The notes beneath the pieces were generated by a model, which worked only from the letters and a program-made list of their open reading frames with translations, was not told where the DNA came from and did not search any database. The position numbers were made by a program, and so were the translations under genes. Shown here in pieces: positions 12,530 through 24,859 of a stretch of 64,000 nucleotides of DNA. Origin of the DNA: Mercenaria mercenaria (lineage: Eukaryota > Mollusca > Bivalvia > Venerida > Veneridae); assembly GCF_021730395.1 (NCBI RefSeq), contig NC_069363.1, positions 55,547,001 through 55,611,000 of the forward strand, in the 5' to 3' direction. Each line of letters starts with the position of its first letter. The first letter of the stretch is position 1.

Positions 12530-13645
12530 TAGCTCGACTACTCGACTATACGAAGTATGGAAAGCTGTCCTACTCCATCCGGCGTCGGCGTCCTTCCCCG
12601 TCCGCACTTTGGTTAAAGTTTTGGTGCACTTTCTCTTTATCTCTGTAATTACTTGATGGATTTGTTTCAAACTTAAAATAAATATTCCTCATCATCACCC
12701 ACATCAAATGACACAAGAGCCATAACTCTTGCACCAATATTTCATGAATTATCCTCCCTTTTGACTTCGAATTTAAGGTCAAAGTTTTGGTGCACTTTCA
12801 CTCTATCTCAGTTATTACTAAATGGATTTGATTCAAATTTAATATAGTTGTTACACATCATCACCCACATCATATGACACAAGGTCCATAACTCTGGAAC
12901 CAATTTTCCATGAGTTATGCCCCCTTTTTTAACTTAGAATTTCAGGTTAAAGTTTTGGTGCACTTTCACTTTATCTCTGTTATTTTTAGTTGGATTTTAT
13001 TCAAACTTATAATAGTTGTTCCACATCATCAATCACATCATATAACACAAGGGCCATAACTCTTGCACCAATATTTTATGAATTATCCCCCTTTTTACTT
13101 AAAATTTCATGTTAAAGTTTTGGTGCAGTTTCACTCTGTCTCAGTTATTACTAAATGGATTTGATTCAAACTTAAATTAGTTGTTCCACCCAAAGAACTA
13201 TAAAATACATTATTTATTTTTATAGCTCTTTGTTCCACCTTATCACCCATATCATATGACACAAGGTCCATAACTCTTGCACCAATATTTCATGAATAAT
13301 GCTCCTTTTACATAGATTTTAAGCCTTAATTTTGATACATTTCCACCCGATCTCTGTTAATTATTACAGAAAGGATTTGATTTAAACTTAAAATAGTTGT
13401 TCGGCATCATTATTCACATCATATAACACATGGACCATAACTCTAGCACCAGTATTTCATGAATCACCTCCCCTTTTTGCTTAGAAGTTCAGGTTAAAGT
13501 TTTGGTGCACTTTCACTCTATTTCGGATATTACTAAATTGATTTGATTCAAACTTAAAGTAGTTGCTATCATATGACACAAGGTGCATCACTCTTGCGCC
13601 AATATTTCATGAATTATGCCCCCACTTTGCTTAGAATTATACTTA
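12530..13645 (+). repeat. array of ~165-bp tandem units with a tagctcgac header
   Basis: A GC-rich header (tagctcgactactcgac then ccggcgtcggcg) is followed by about six diverged copies of a unit of about 165 bp. Copies are recognised by aaagttttggtgcacttt at about 12615, 12781, 12951, 13113 and 13497. Each also contains cataactcttgcaccaat. The same header starts the array at 32101. Such header-plus-array elements are probably non-autonomous transposons carrying an internal minisatellite. Confidence 0.85.
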
Positions 13646-13868
13646 TTTAATGTTTTGATACAAGTTATCTTTATCTTTACTTAATTCTTTTTTGGTAATA
13701 ACTGTAATGCACGGCAATATGTTTTCTGTAATCTTTCCTTGAAAATATACTTTCTGAAATTTAGGGGTAGATTCTATTTGATACTTCAAAATTAGCTCAT
13801 TTGAAATTGTATTGTTTACTGATTTAATGCTTCCAAATTGCACCATAGAAGTTTAGATAACAAAAACT

Positions 13869-14191
13869 TTATCGGGGAAACATACTCCCAGACCCTTCTA
13901 GGTATTTTTGCGTACCCATTCTAGAAGCCCCCTGATTATTGTTGTAGTGGGCTGTGCTGAACTGGCTGGACATGTTGTTGAGTTGCATGTGCTTAAAGTT
14001 ATAACTATGTTTTCTCTTTTTTAAAAAAATTGAAACTATGCTTAATAAAACGTAGATGCCCTTATTATTTCCATCTCTCACTGCCTTCTGCGTCACAATA
14101 TTATGTGCGTATCCTGCATAGTTACTTCCCTTTATCGTCATTACGCCATTTGTCCCAGAGGAAAGAGTGGAAATACAAGTTATATCGATAC
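13869..14191 (-). CDS. possible terminal exon of an unidentified gene
   Basis: A 323-bp segment follows a plausible AG acceptor (ttcataacag) in phase 1 and stays open to TAA. It would encode 106 residues, beginning IDITCISTLSSG, with a short hydrophobic run GIYVLLSIVSIFL followed by KKRK, and a polar tail ending GSGSMFPR. That order (extracellular, hydrophobic, basic, polar tail) would suit the C-terminus of a membrane protein, but the hydrophobic run is short and no partner exon was found. It could be chance. Confidence 0.25.
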
Positions 14192-15534
14192 CTGTTATGA
14201 ATTTTACAGTTTAACTTGATATATTTGTGTCACATTTCCGCTGAAAATGATTCAGTATGTATGTTCCAATTATACCATGTTTTACTGAAAGATAACTGGA
14301 CAATGAAAACAGGAAATGGCTGAGGTAAATTTGTACCAACATCACTGAACATAGTAATTTGTCTAAAATTTAATACATGCTATGCTGTCTGTTTTATCAA
14401 AGAAGTATAGTTATTTTTATAGCTCTTTGGTTTTATACAGGTCTAGGATTTTGTTGTTTTAAAGACATTTTGTAAATAAACATGCAGACAACCCTGAGAT
14501 TTAAAGATTTTTACATTTTATTTTCAATTTGCATTGTAATCGATAGACGTCAAAATGTAAAATATGTTATATCAGGTCTTATTTAAAGGAGTCATAAGGA
14601 CTACCTATAAATCATATAATTTTAAACTGCCGTTTTTAGTTAAATTGTATTTTCAACAGATTTCATATAGAGTCTGTATCCTCGAAGTACCAGTTTCAGT
14701 GACCCTAAGAATACCACTGAGAGAATTAGATAAATTCTTGGAGAAGAACTAGTCTCATTTATGGATTACTATAGTGTAATCTTTCCACAATTCAGATGAT
14801 GTAAAATAAGAGTGGAAAATCTTTCAGCAAAATATTTGGTACTGTTTATCACAACATTTACCAACCCTGATCTGCCTTTAAGTTACAGATTTTCTGTGGC
14901 CACTACCTTATTTCTAAAATAGTCAAGGTAGCCAGTAATTGGCCTTTCGTCAATGTTAACTTACACAAACTGAACAACAAACCAAGTAAAAACAATGTTA
15001 GGCCTTGTTCATAATAAAGTACAGAGGAAAACGGTTATACTGGTCATGCAACATAAATATTCTATAAATTATAAGGGTGTGAGGTCTGAAGACTGGGCAT
15101 TATATGCAAATCTGTTGGTAATATTCAAACATACTGTGTTGTATTATTCAAGAAGATGCTGTTTATCTCATTTAATAAAATATGGAAACACTGGCCACCT
15201 TATGTCAACAGTATAAGAAGCGAAAGTTAGTTGTCATTTTTCAGATTGGCTCAAATTTCTGGTTAAAAGATATATAAGCCAATCATGGATTTCAAAGCTG
15301 TATATTTCCTAAAAGTAATTGTTGGACTGTTTATCTGCATAAAAATCAGACAGAAAACAAGATGACATTTGCATCAAAACAGAAAATAAATCAAAATGTT
15401 ACTTATAACCAAAGAGCTAGATCAGAATTTGAGGGCATAAAAAAGTAATAAGAAAAATGTGTCATAATTGGGGTTACCATGGAAATAACAATGACACCAA
15501 ACTGTCATTGTCAGCACAACATTTTCTTTGAGTG
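14192..15534. other. intergenic, nothing recognised
   Basis: AT-rich sequence with only short open frames that lack splice or codon support. The first exon of RFESD should lie somewhere between here and 16385, but I could not fix it. Confidence 0.4.
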
Positions 15535-15644
15535 TATCGTACTATAATTAGTTGCCTACAATATTGCACTTGGAAATGGCAGCAGATTTTCAGAAGGTCA
15601 CTGGCACAGGTGCAATATTGTAGGCAACTAATTATAGTACGATA
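15535..15644. repeat. perfect 35-bp inverted repeat with 40-bp loop
   Basis: The left arm 15535-15569 (tatcgtactataattagttg onward) is exactly complementary to the right arm 15610-15644. The 40-bp spacer contains ATGGCAGCAGATTTTCAGAA. A transcript across it would form a stable hairpin. The arms could be terminal repeats of a very short MITE. Confidence 0.9.
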
Positions 15645-16385
15645 TATATGTAGCTTGTATAAAAGTTTTTGAATTAGAATCGAGTTTTATGTTTACAACC
15701 TTGAAAAAAAACTTTACACTGTATACATCAAATCTGACAATTGTACATAACTAGTAGTTAACACATATTAAGTAAAAGAGAGATGTTGTAAAGTTGAACA
15801 TATTACATATAACATGTCTAGGATTCTGCTGTTTTTACATTCTGTGAATATACGGACACTCCATAAATTTAAAGATAATTTATTGTAGGAGGACCTGTTT
15901 CAGCCAACTTATTATGAATTCATTTTTCTTAAAATCCTATACTGAAACTATTGATATTATTACACATGTACATGTAGATTCTCATATAAAAATTTTTGAA
16001 CTTCTTTGAAATGTTACTACTACATCAGAACATTGTGTTATCATTTATCAACTCTTACAGTTTCCATCAAACTGAAATGAAACTTGGTACACATCATCAA
16101 CATGAAGTGGACATGCACATATTTTCAGGACTTCTCTATCCAGTTATTTTTCTGGAGCTATGGCCCACTTGTGAACATTATTTATTCATCTATCAAGCTT
16201 TTACAGTAGCAGTGACTATGTATCATACATTGTTGACATCATTGTTGATGTTTAAAAAATGCTCCATGCAATCATTATAAGGCAAGAATTATCAAAACTA
16301 AACTTGACAGAATTATATTTAAAATAATGAATTTGTTTGTTATCATTTCCCCAAAATGTGTGTCTTTATTATTAAACATTTTCAG

Positions 16386-19300
16386 GCTAATGAGTTGTAT
16401 GTATGCAGTGTGTCAGATCTTGGTACCCGAAACAGAAAGAGGATCACAGTGGCCGCCAGAGACATTTTTATTGTGAAAGCCGGGGATCAGTTTTATGCTC
16501 TTGATTCATTCTGTTACCGTGAGTAAAACAAAATATAATATAAAAAATGTATCTAGAGGATTTTTTTTTGTGTTTAACCCTTAGCCTGCTGGTGGCAAGT
16601 GATTTTTGCCTTTGCCACCAGTGCAGACCAAGATCAGTCTGCACCGTGCACGTCCGTGCAGGCTGAGCATGGTCTGCACTGTTCGCTATTCAGTAAATTT
16701 GTGAGTGAAAACCCCTTTAAATAATAAGTGATTATTACGGCAAAGATTTAGATTTTTATTATTACATTTATTAGTTTACAGTTTGTTCTTTAATAAGATA
16801 GACTTAAAAAAAATATTTTTTTTAGTTAGTCAGTTTGTCATTTTAATACCAAATAGCCTAGATTTTAATATGTTTGAAATAGCACATGATTTGTCTTCAT
16901 TTTTACGATTTCAGATGCAGGTGGACCTTTGTACAATGGTGATATTGAGGTGAGATCCTGCAGCTTGTGTATAAATCAGCATTAACCCTTAGCCTGCTAA
17001 ATTTCTAAAATGGATTGGTCCATCATTCAATTTTGGCAATGCCATTTATTATTCGAAGGGGTGTTCACTGAAAATTTACTGACTGAATAGCAAACAGTGC
17101 AGACCATGATTACCAATGTGCAGGCTGGTCTTGGTCTGCACTGGTCACAAAGGCAGAATAACTTGCCGAGCAGGATAAAAGGTTATAATGTCAAATATAT
17201 GGAATTTTGTAAACATTAACATGTACAAAGCTTTAAAAACTTTTAAATGAATTTTGTTTTTGTTGACAGTGTAAGTTTTCAAGAACACTTACTGTTTGAT
17301 ATACACTTTGAGTGTTCGATGACTAGCCAAATCGGCCCAGGCACTTCGGAATTATGGCCCTTGAATTACCAAAAAACATTCAGATTTCTTGCGCATTTTT
17401 GACCTCAAACCTGCGCCTATACTACTTTTATAAGTAGTATAGAGGTCATTTTGATGTCATGCACATCTGCTCTAAGTAAACAGTACTGACTTACTAATTA
17501 GATGATTAGGCAGTTGTGGGAGGCATGTGCTTTTCTCAAAAGCATCTCTAGTTTCATAGGAGATAGAAACTAGATAATGTTTGAAAATCATGGTTAGATA
17601 TTTAGACATAGTATTCAGAATTCTATGTACAACTTAGAACTTGCATGAAATTCCATGTGCAGCTTAACACTTGCACAGAATTCTATGTATATCACAAAAC
17701 ATCCATGAAATTATAGTTATATATAAAAATGAAATAGACAGCCTAATGGATATTTAAAGGCAACTGCCCCGCAATTGGGAGGTTGAAGATTCGAGCCCTG
17801 TCAGAGATGGGTCTTGTTACTGAAGAGATAATGAATGTGAGCCACCAGCTAGTTAGATAATGGTTACTGGTTGCCTGCCTGCCTGGTGCCTGGCATTAAA
17901 AAAAAATGGAATCTGGAAGTAATGCTGTTCAGTGTATGAAGGTGTCTCATAAGCCAATATGGCTGGCCCTTTCAGTAGTGGTGACACCATAATAAACAAA
18001 CACTTTACTTTTTACTTTTGTTATGGTTTCTATAATGATGTGAACAAGTGCCTTGCTACACTGATTGAATGAATGGAAAGTCAGGTAAGATACATGTATT
18101 TACAGTTAAAAGGGAAGGTAATAAATGAGCCGTGCCATGAGAAAACCAACATAGTGGGTATGCGACCAGCATGGATCCAGACCAGCCTGCGCATCCGCGC
18201 AGTCTGGTCAGGATACATGCTGTTCGCTAACAGTTTCTCTAATTCCAATAGGCTTTGAAAGCGAACAGCATGGATCCTGATCAGACTGCGTGGATGCGCA
18301 GGCTGGTCTGGATCCATGCTGGTCGCAAACCCACTATGTTGGTTTTCTCATGGCACGGCTCAAATGAATATTAATTTCAGGATTTGGGTGGTAGAACATG
18401 CATGGTATGTCCATGGCACAAGTACAAAGTTTGTTTAAACACAGGACAAAATTATTACCAAGTAAGTTCATGATTTCATCCTTAAAGTTTGTAATTGTTG
18501 GCTGTCCAGCTCATATTTCATGTTTGGAATGTAACTCAACTGTTTAAGGTGTTGACATTAAACTTGGCATTAAGTAGATGGTGATGAGATGATGCGCAGA
18601 GCACATGAACCAGGTCAGTGGGTCAAAGGTCAAGGTCAGAAATTGAGCTTACAAGTCAATTTGTCCCTCATATTTCATGTCTTGGGCCTACCTTAGTAAC
18701 TATTCGAGATTTTGAGTTTAAACCTGGCAAAAAAAGTAGTTGGCAATGAAATGAATATCTCACTTCTAGGTCATCTAGTAGAAAATTCTTGTGAAAGGGA
18801 TAATCCTATCTTTAACCTTTAAATGCCTTTTCATCAGATGGATATTTGGTGAGCAACTATAGACCATTTCCCAATCCATTTGTTTGAAATATCTCAAAGA
18901 ACTTTGGGCACAAATAACATAATGGTCTTCACACAATTGTCTGTCATATTTTGTATCAAGGGCATAGTTTAATAACCATACAAATTATTGTCGTAAAATT
19001 TGGCATATAGATAGGTGGTAATGACACGATGTGCAGAGCACATGGACTGGGATGGTAGGTCAAAGATCAAGGTCACGTGTTAAGTTCAAATCTGTCCATT
19101 TCATTTTTTGTCTGAAGCACAACTTTAAAACTAATCAAGGTACTGACTTCAAATTTAAGATATAAGTGGGTGGTGATGAGACAATTTGAAGAGTGCAACA
19201 AGCCACAATACTCTCCCCCCAGCCCCAACATGCACATTAATCTTCTTCCAAACACCCCATCTTTCTCCCCACCCCCACCCCCCGCTCCCCATCTTCTAAA

Positions 19301-20707
19301 AAATCACTTTAAGCCTTTTAGTTTGTGCCTTAGTATTCCATCACAGCCACTGTGCAACACCCCAGATCACCTACCATCCAAAGATTTTGAAAGTTTAGTT
19401 CTTCCTGTGGTCTAGACAGATTATTACAAAGTAAGTTCCTGATTTTATCTATTGTATTAGTTGACTGTTCGGATCTGTTGTATTAGTTGACTGTTCGGCT
19501 TACCGTCAGTGCTATCAAGGACCATTTGAAGGCATGAGAAAACTCCTGTAAGTGTACATAGATGACTGTGTTTAAAAACTTTGGATAAAAATCTGCAGCC
19601 ATTGAAATCTCTGAATATTATTTTGATATTTTTCTGTTGATTAAAGCATATGGGAAGATGTATACTTTTATCAACAGTATCAAGTGATTTACCATACTTG
19701 TTACCACAAAATGAGAAACAAAATTGCGAGTAATCAAATGTCCATTGGTATAATATTTTTCAATGGAAATGGCTATTTTTGTTTTTACATAAATTTGCCT
19801 TTTTTGAGATATAAATCTTATAAGATCATTTGAAAGTATTATTTCTTTTGGCCCAGTTCATGTATATTTTAACAGGATTCCTTTTTTGTAAAGGATTTTG
19901 TGTCCCTTAAAACATTTTTACTTACGCCATGTAAAGAAGTGCTAGTTCACATTAAAGACAGGAACACACTGAAAATTTGATAATTTTTAGGAAATAATTT
20001 ATATATATTTTTGCTACTTATTCCACTCCTCCCCTTTAATTTACCTATCTGTTGATATGCATGTTTTAAATTGCAAATTTCATGTAACTGTCCTGTGAAC
20101 ACATTATTCCAGAACTTCTTGTTTCCAGTACCCTATTCAAAGATATTGTATTGACAGAATATAAACTGAGACTTTATAAATTCTAATTTGCTTGTTTCTG
20201 TTAAAACACGCTTATGCTAAAATGACATCATATTAACAGGACATCAATGTTTTTGTTGTGACCAAGAAAGAGCACTACTATATTTTATCTTCTGCTTTAA
20301 GTAAAGAGCACATTAGAATTGAAATCATGTATAGCAAAATTGTGTCGACTTCAATTAGTACACTGAAAATCAGTTATATGTTGCAAGAATAATATTCACT
20401 CAGGCTACGCCCCTGTGAAATAATTACGCGGATGTATACCTCTTTTTCATATATTAATAACATTAAAACAAGATTTTTCTATACATTATTTCTTAAATAA
20501 CACTATTCACAATCAGCTATCATAGTGCCTTATGTATTACAGTCTGTTGATCCACACAACCTGGATAAACCTCCAAAATGGACTGCTGGTGAAGTAAGAC
20601 AGAGAACACACACAGTTACCGTCAGAGATGGAAATATCTATGTGACACTTTCATCATGTGATGGCACTCTTGACTCTGATCACTATAATAAACATAAAGA
20701 AAAATGA
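16386..20707 (+). CDS. RFESD: Rieske [2Fe-2S] domain-containing protein
   Basis: Small soluble Rieske-type iron-sulphur protein. The coding exons read are 16386-16518, 16915-16949, 18381-18461 and 20543-20707, all GT-AG with matching phases (1, 0, 0), giving 137 residues to TGA. Cluster ligands are visible: Cys and His in FCYHAGGPL (split across the first two exons) and Cys and His in CPWHKY. The C-terminal block QRTHTVTVRDGNIYVTLS is the conserved RFESD ending. Vertebrate RFESD is about 157 residues, so only a short 5' exon with the start codon is missing; the first exon listed begins in phase 0 with an AG acceptor. The cellular role of the family is poorly known. Introns carry foldback, SINE-like and tandem repeats. 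Confidence 0.9.
16574..16727 (+). repeat. ttaacccttagcctgct element, truncated copy
   Basis: This copy shares gcagaccaagatcag, gtccgtgcaggctga and ctgttcgctattcagt with the fuller copy at 56674-56879, but stops short of the right end. It sits in the first RFESD intron. Confidence 0.8.
16982..17185 (-). repeat. ttaacccttagcctgct element, full copy
   Basis: A full-length copy of about 204 bp, in the opposite orientation to the 56674 copy. It includes ttctaaaatggattggtcca, gaaggggtgttcactgaaaa and gtctgcactggtcacaaagg. It lies in the second RFESD intron. Confidence 0.8.
17755..18010 (+). repeat. SINE-like element with tRNA-type B box
   Basis: Contains agattcgagccctgtcag, close to a tRNA B box, then a conserved-looking body (gtgagccaccagctag, tactggttgcctg) and a cataataaacaaacac tail. 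It looks like an old tRNA-derived SINE in the RFESD gene. Confidence 0.5.
18126..18362. repeat. foldback element, copy 2
   Basis: Near-identical to the copy at 5315: tgagccgtgccatgagaaaa at one end and ttttctcatggcacggctca at the other. It ends 18 bp before an RFESD exon (18381), so it sits inside the splice acceptor neighbourhood. Confidence 0.9.
18500..19200 (+). repeat. diverged tandem repeat in an RFESD intron
   Basis: Units share gtggtgatgagatgatg, gcagagcacatgaacc and ggtcaaaggtcaaggtca, at about 18580, 19015 and 19165. The array is old and irregular. A C-rich low-complexity stretch follows at 19205-19290. Confidence 0.6.
19405..19500 (+). pseudogene. duplicated end of the third RFESD exon, with donor site
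   Basis: The sequence gattattacaaagtaagttc and the following tgattttatc closely match the end of the 18381-18461 exon and its donor (aattattaccaagtaagttc, tgatttcatc). The coding part upstream does not match well, so this is a fragment, not a usable exon. A 24-bp direct repeat (ttgtattagttgactgttcg) follows at about 19450-19498. Confidence 0.45.
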
Positions 20708-20865
20708 AGAATAACCAAAATTGTGATAGTGGATATGAAATGAATGTAAATTTAGAAGACAAAAATGTTGAAATATTTGCACTGGTTATTCGATAAATTC
20801 ATTTATAATAGCACTTACATTGTTTATACAGTATTAGATTAGATCATCTATGGACATATGGATGC

Positions 20866-20871
20866 AATAAA
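20866..20871 (+). terminator. AATAAA polyadenylation signal of RFESD
   Basis: The canonical hexamer lies 159 bp after the RFESD stop codon and is followed by a T-rich and TG-containing stretch. Confidence 0.5.
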
Positions 20872-20899
20872 TGTTTCTCTGGATGCAATTTAATTGTCC

Positions 20900-22900
20900 G
20901 CTAAGACTCTTTGAGATTGAGTTGACTGTCCATTAAGACACTATGACATTATGGTTATTGTGTTAACTGAAGCTTGTTTACTTCGTCCTGAACTGTACTT
21001 AATCATCTGCAGTCACATTTTCTTCTTTCACCACATTAGCAGACTTTATTATATGTATTTAGTATAATGAATTGATTAGTGATTAAACAAGATACTGAAT
21101 TATTTACTGACAATTTTTGGTGACATTGGAACAGAATTACTGGAGTATTTTTTTTTTATCCCCTGCTGAAGGTTGAGGGATATAGTTTCGGCATTGTCTG
21201 TCCAGCTGTTTGTCAGTCCAAGTTTGCTTCCCTTTGTCCATAGACATCTGTATGTCACTACAGGGTGTGCTGTGTGTACAATTTTGTTCAGTATCATTGC
21301 AGTAACTTCAGAGTTATTGCCCTTTAATTGTTATATCTTTCAAGATACAGTCCCCTCATTCACAAAATAACCTATTCTGCGGGGGATATAGATTCACAGA
21401 ATTCGTGTGTTCAAACCCATCCTTTGTAAACCAATTTTTTAGACAAAATTTTAACCAGTTTTACGAGTAGCATTCTTTTCATGCATAAACACGATGAAAA
21501 GAGTGGATGAATGAGTGAATGCATATAGAAGTCTTTCTTAATAAGTTGTAGCCTTATATCTCTGTACACAATTCTTCGTTATGGAAACAAATGTTTTTGT
21601 TTATTTTTGATAAGTTTTAAATACCATTTTTCCTATTCAGTATTTACAGAGAATATAGTATGTTGGCCACATTTCATAAATATGTATTATGATTCCCACA
21701 GGAAATGTTTGTACCCCTGAAAAGTCACTTCTTGGAATAAGTGGTCACAAGTCTTAAGCAGTCAATTTGGCAATTTTTCTTGATAGGTTGCTTAACGCAA
21801 GTTTTAATATATATGATTAATAATGAATTTGTTGAATTGAATGAAATATACAACCGAACTCACTTTATACAAACTCATCAGGACCTGGGAAATATATTCG
21901 TATAAAACGAAATTTGTATTAATGCTTGTATGACTAACAGGATAATTTGTCCGAGCAAATTGGGCAGTTAAGAATAGCTTCCGATATATGGAAGTACAGT
22001 AGTGAATATATGTATTTTTAAACTGATTAAGTTAATTTATTCAAATTGCAATGAAATTACTCAACAAAAGTCATACTTAAACACCTAAAACTGTATGAAA
22101 ATTAATTCTAAATGTTCAAATGTCTTGAAATTTTGCCAGACTTAGGCATAGCCATTTTTGTTACATGAACTTAGGGACATAAATAGATATCTATTTATGT
22201 CCCAAATGAACTACACTGCATGGTCCTTAGACGTACAATGAGAATATTTTTCATGGACAGTTGTACATAAAAAGTGAACTTCGCTCGATTGACATTATTA
22301 CGTGGACTCGATTGTAATAAGTAAGATAACTGACTACATAGAGTTAATCTCATTATTATGTATTTATCGATTACAGGTGATAATCACATCGATTAAATAC
22401 CAGCACTGTACAGTTTCAAACTATTAAATGATCAAGCGAAACAAGGGCAAAATGGCCGCCGACTTCTAAAATTAGTTCGTATCAAAAGATGGAAAATTAT
22501 TACATTTAATCTAATTGGGACTTCCAAAATGTGTTTGTTTCTGCCGAGTATTTGTATAAAGCGAGTTCGCTATTACCAAAATAATGTTACAAAGGAAATA
22601 GAACGACTCGGTCGGGGAATCTGAATTTTGTTCATTATATCCGAAAGTTTGTATCAAGCGAGTTCGTATTAAGTGGACTTGACTGTATTTGCTTTATTAG
22701 TGCTTTGTCTATTCCCAGACTCTAAAGTCGAATGTAATAACTATGGCCTTCAAGCTTTGCACAGTGAGTAACACTGGGCCTGTGGCTGCATGGTCACAGG
22801 GACCCAAACTTGCTTTTTTAGTTTCTTGACTACTTAAAAGGAATCTTAGCTACTGCCATCTTGAATGCAGTTGCCTTGGTCCGTGGCTGTATCTCACCTA
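20900..22900. other. intergenic, repeats and one palindrome
   Basis: At 21150-21400 there is repeat sequence with tatcccctgctgaagg and cgggggatatag. At 22174-22203 there is a perfect 30-bp palindrome. I see no supported gene. Confidence 0.5.
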
Positions 22901-22909
22901 TGCTTGAAC

Positions 22910-24067
22910 TCTTTTTGAAGTCATTCCAAAATCCATATCAGTCTATGGTTTTGCTGATGATCATATAGCAAATAAAAGCTTTCATCCTACATCTGTTTCC
23001 TTAGAATCACAAGCGATCGGAGAACTTGAAAGGTGTGCAGTTATAATCAATGACTGGATGAATAGAAACAAACTGAAAATGAACACTTCCAAAACTGAAT
23101 TTATTAAATTTGGTAGCAGACCTTAATTGAACAAAATGTTTTTTTTACAAATTCCATTAACATTGCTGGTGATGATGTCAAATGTGAAAGCACAATTAAA
23201 TATCTCGGTGCATTTCTTGACGAAACCTTGAACTTTAAAGATCATGTAAATCACGAATGTCGTACAGCCATGTTGAATTACCTACGAATTAAGAACATAC
23301 GAAAATACTTAACAAAAGCAGCCACTGAAATTTTCGTTTTGTCTCTAGTTATTTCACATCTGGATTATTACAATGTCATACTGTATGGTGTAGCTAACTG
23401 TGAGGTGCGTAAGATGCAATGTATTCAAAACATGTGCGCAAAACTTGTCCTTAACAGGAGGAAATTTGACAGATCTAAACAAGCATTGTATCACTTACAT
23501 TGGTTGCCGGTGAAAGCAAGAATTGAGTTCAAGATACTTTCTTTCATGTATAGCTGTCACACTAGCAGAGCACCTCTGTATTTAACATAATTGCTTACAG
23601 AGTATATTCCTAGTAGACAAGGTTTGAGATTGTCTGAAAATTCTGAATGTCGTTATGTTGTTCCATACAACAAGTGCAAAACATTCAATGATAGAAGTTT
23701 CTTTACTATTGGTCCAAAACTTTGGAATAAACTGCCATTAGAACTACGCAAAAGTAAATCTGGATGCATTAAAAAAAAATCTTAAGACTGTATTTCAGAG
23801 ATTTGGCGGCATTGTTTTAAATTTTTTGATAACTGTTTATTATGCGAAAACAGCAGGTGATACCGGTACCATTTACCGGGGGTGGGGTTGAACCTCTATA
23901 TGCAGCTCATCTGGGCGTACCATGTGATGCTTTAAGCACTGGTATTCACAGTAGGGGTAAAATGACCTCAAGGGGAGTGGTGCGGTCATGACTGTTTGTT
24001 ACAATAAGGCTGTTACTATTATTATTGTCATTATTAATATTGTTATAATAATAATTATTATTATTAT
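22910..24067 (+). mobile_element. 5'-truncated non-LTR retrotransposon (LINE), CR1/L2-like
   Basis: The 3' part of a reverse-transcriptase gene. It starts within the catalytic motif (VYGFADDHIANKS, the FADD form of YADD), then ERCAVIINDWMNRNKLKMN. After a frameshift near 23125 it continues with KYLTKAATEIFVLS, SHLDYYNVILYG, LHWLPVKARIEFKILSFMY and, past a TAA at 23588-23590, TIGPKLWNKLPLELR. The order and words are those of CR1/L2/Jockey-type elements. A 3' untranslated part follows and ends in an ATT-rich simple repeat (about 24010-24067). The endonuclease and most of the polymerase are missing. It is a dead copy. Confidence 0.85.
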
Positions 24068-24859
24068 GTACAATGCCATTAAATATGTCATTGTATAAAA
24101 ATAGGCATTTAATCAAATTTTTCAGTTTCAGTTTCAGTCACGTAGATCAAGGTCACACTTGTAGGTAAAAGAGCAGAACTACAAAAGTACAGATGTTTCT
24201 GAGAAATTTGAAATATATATTGGGTATTATTAACTCTCAACTTTTTCAAATTATCTCTGTTTTTATACTTAATATTTTCTTGATAATGTCTTTACAACTG
24301 CTGGAGAAATTTTAATGATGGATGGCAATACCGATAAGAGGGGGTGCAAAATGTTAGTAATCTTTTCTTAAGTAAGTGCAGTAAGAATTCTCATTGGTAC
24401 ATGCAGTTTTAAAAGTATTCCTGTCACAAAGTGCATAAGGTCACTTGACAAAAGCCTGTGAGGGAGTACCCACTAGTTCCACAATTAACTTTGTTTACAT
24501 GATGTACTGCACAAGAGAATTAGACAACAATTATACATTTAAAATTGTTTTGATTTAGCAGTATCCTTTGTATACTAGTTTTTCAAGTGTCTTCCTAGTC
24601 TGTTAAAAAATAGTTTGCATAGTAAAATTTGTGGGAATACTGTTATTATGTAATAATTAATTCCCTTTAATTTTGGACTTGATATCTTTTCCTTCATTCT
24701 GTCTATGATAAATATCAAATCTCTGTAACCATTTGGTGTCAGGCTTGTAAATTCACCAAAACAAAATGAGTCTCTCGTCTATGTCTTGGTCACTGATTCC
24801 ATAATATTAAGTGTGGACTTTGTACACAATGTAAACATCTTTTGTTTCTTGCTGTTTTA
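24068..24859. other. intergenic, nothing recognised
   Basis: AT-rich sequence without supported exons or clear repeats. Confidence 0.4.

Noticed and set aside
12530-13645. Regularly spaced repeats reminiscent of a CRISPR array
   Set aside because: Units are about 165 bp, diverged throughout and without constant short repeats and unique spacers; introns and eukaryotic genes surround them.
18073-18317. Open frames on both strands across the foldback at 18126
   Set aside because: Both strands are open because the DNA is a palindrome. There is no codon bias, and the same translated words recur in other copies of the element.
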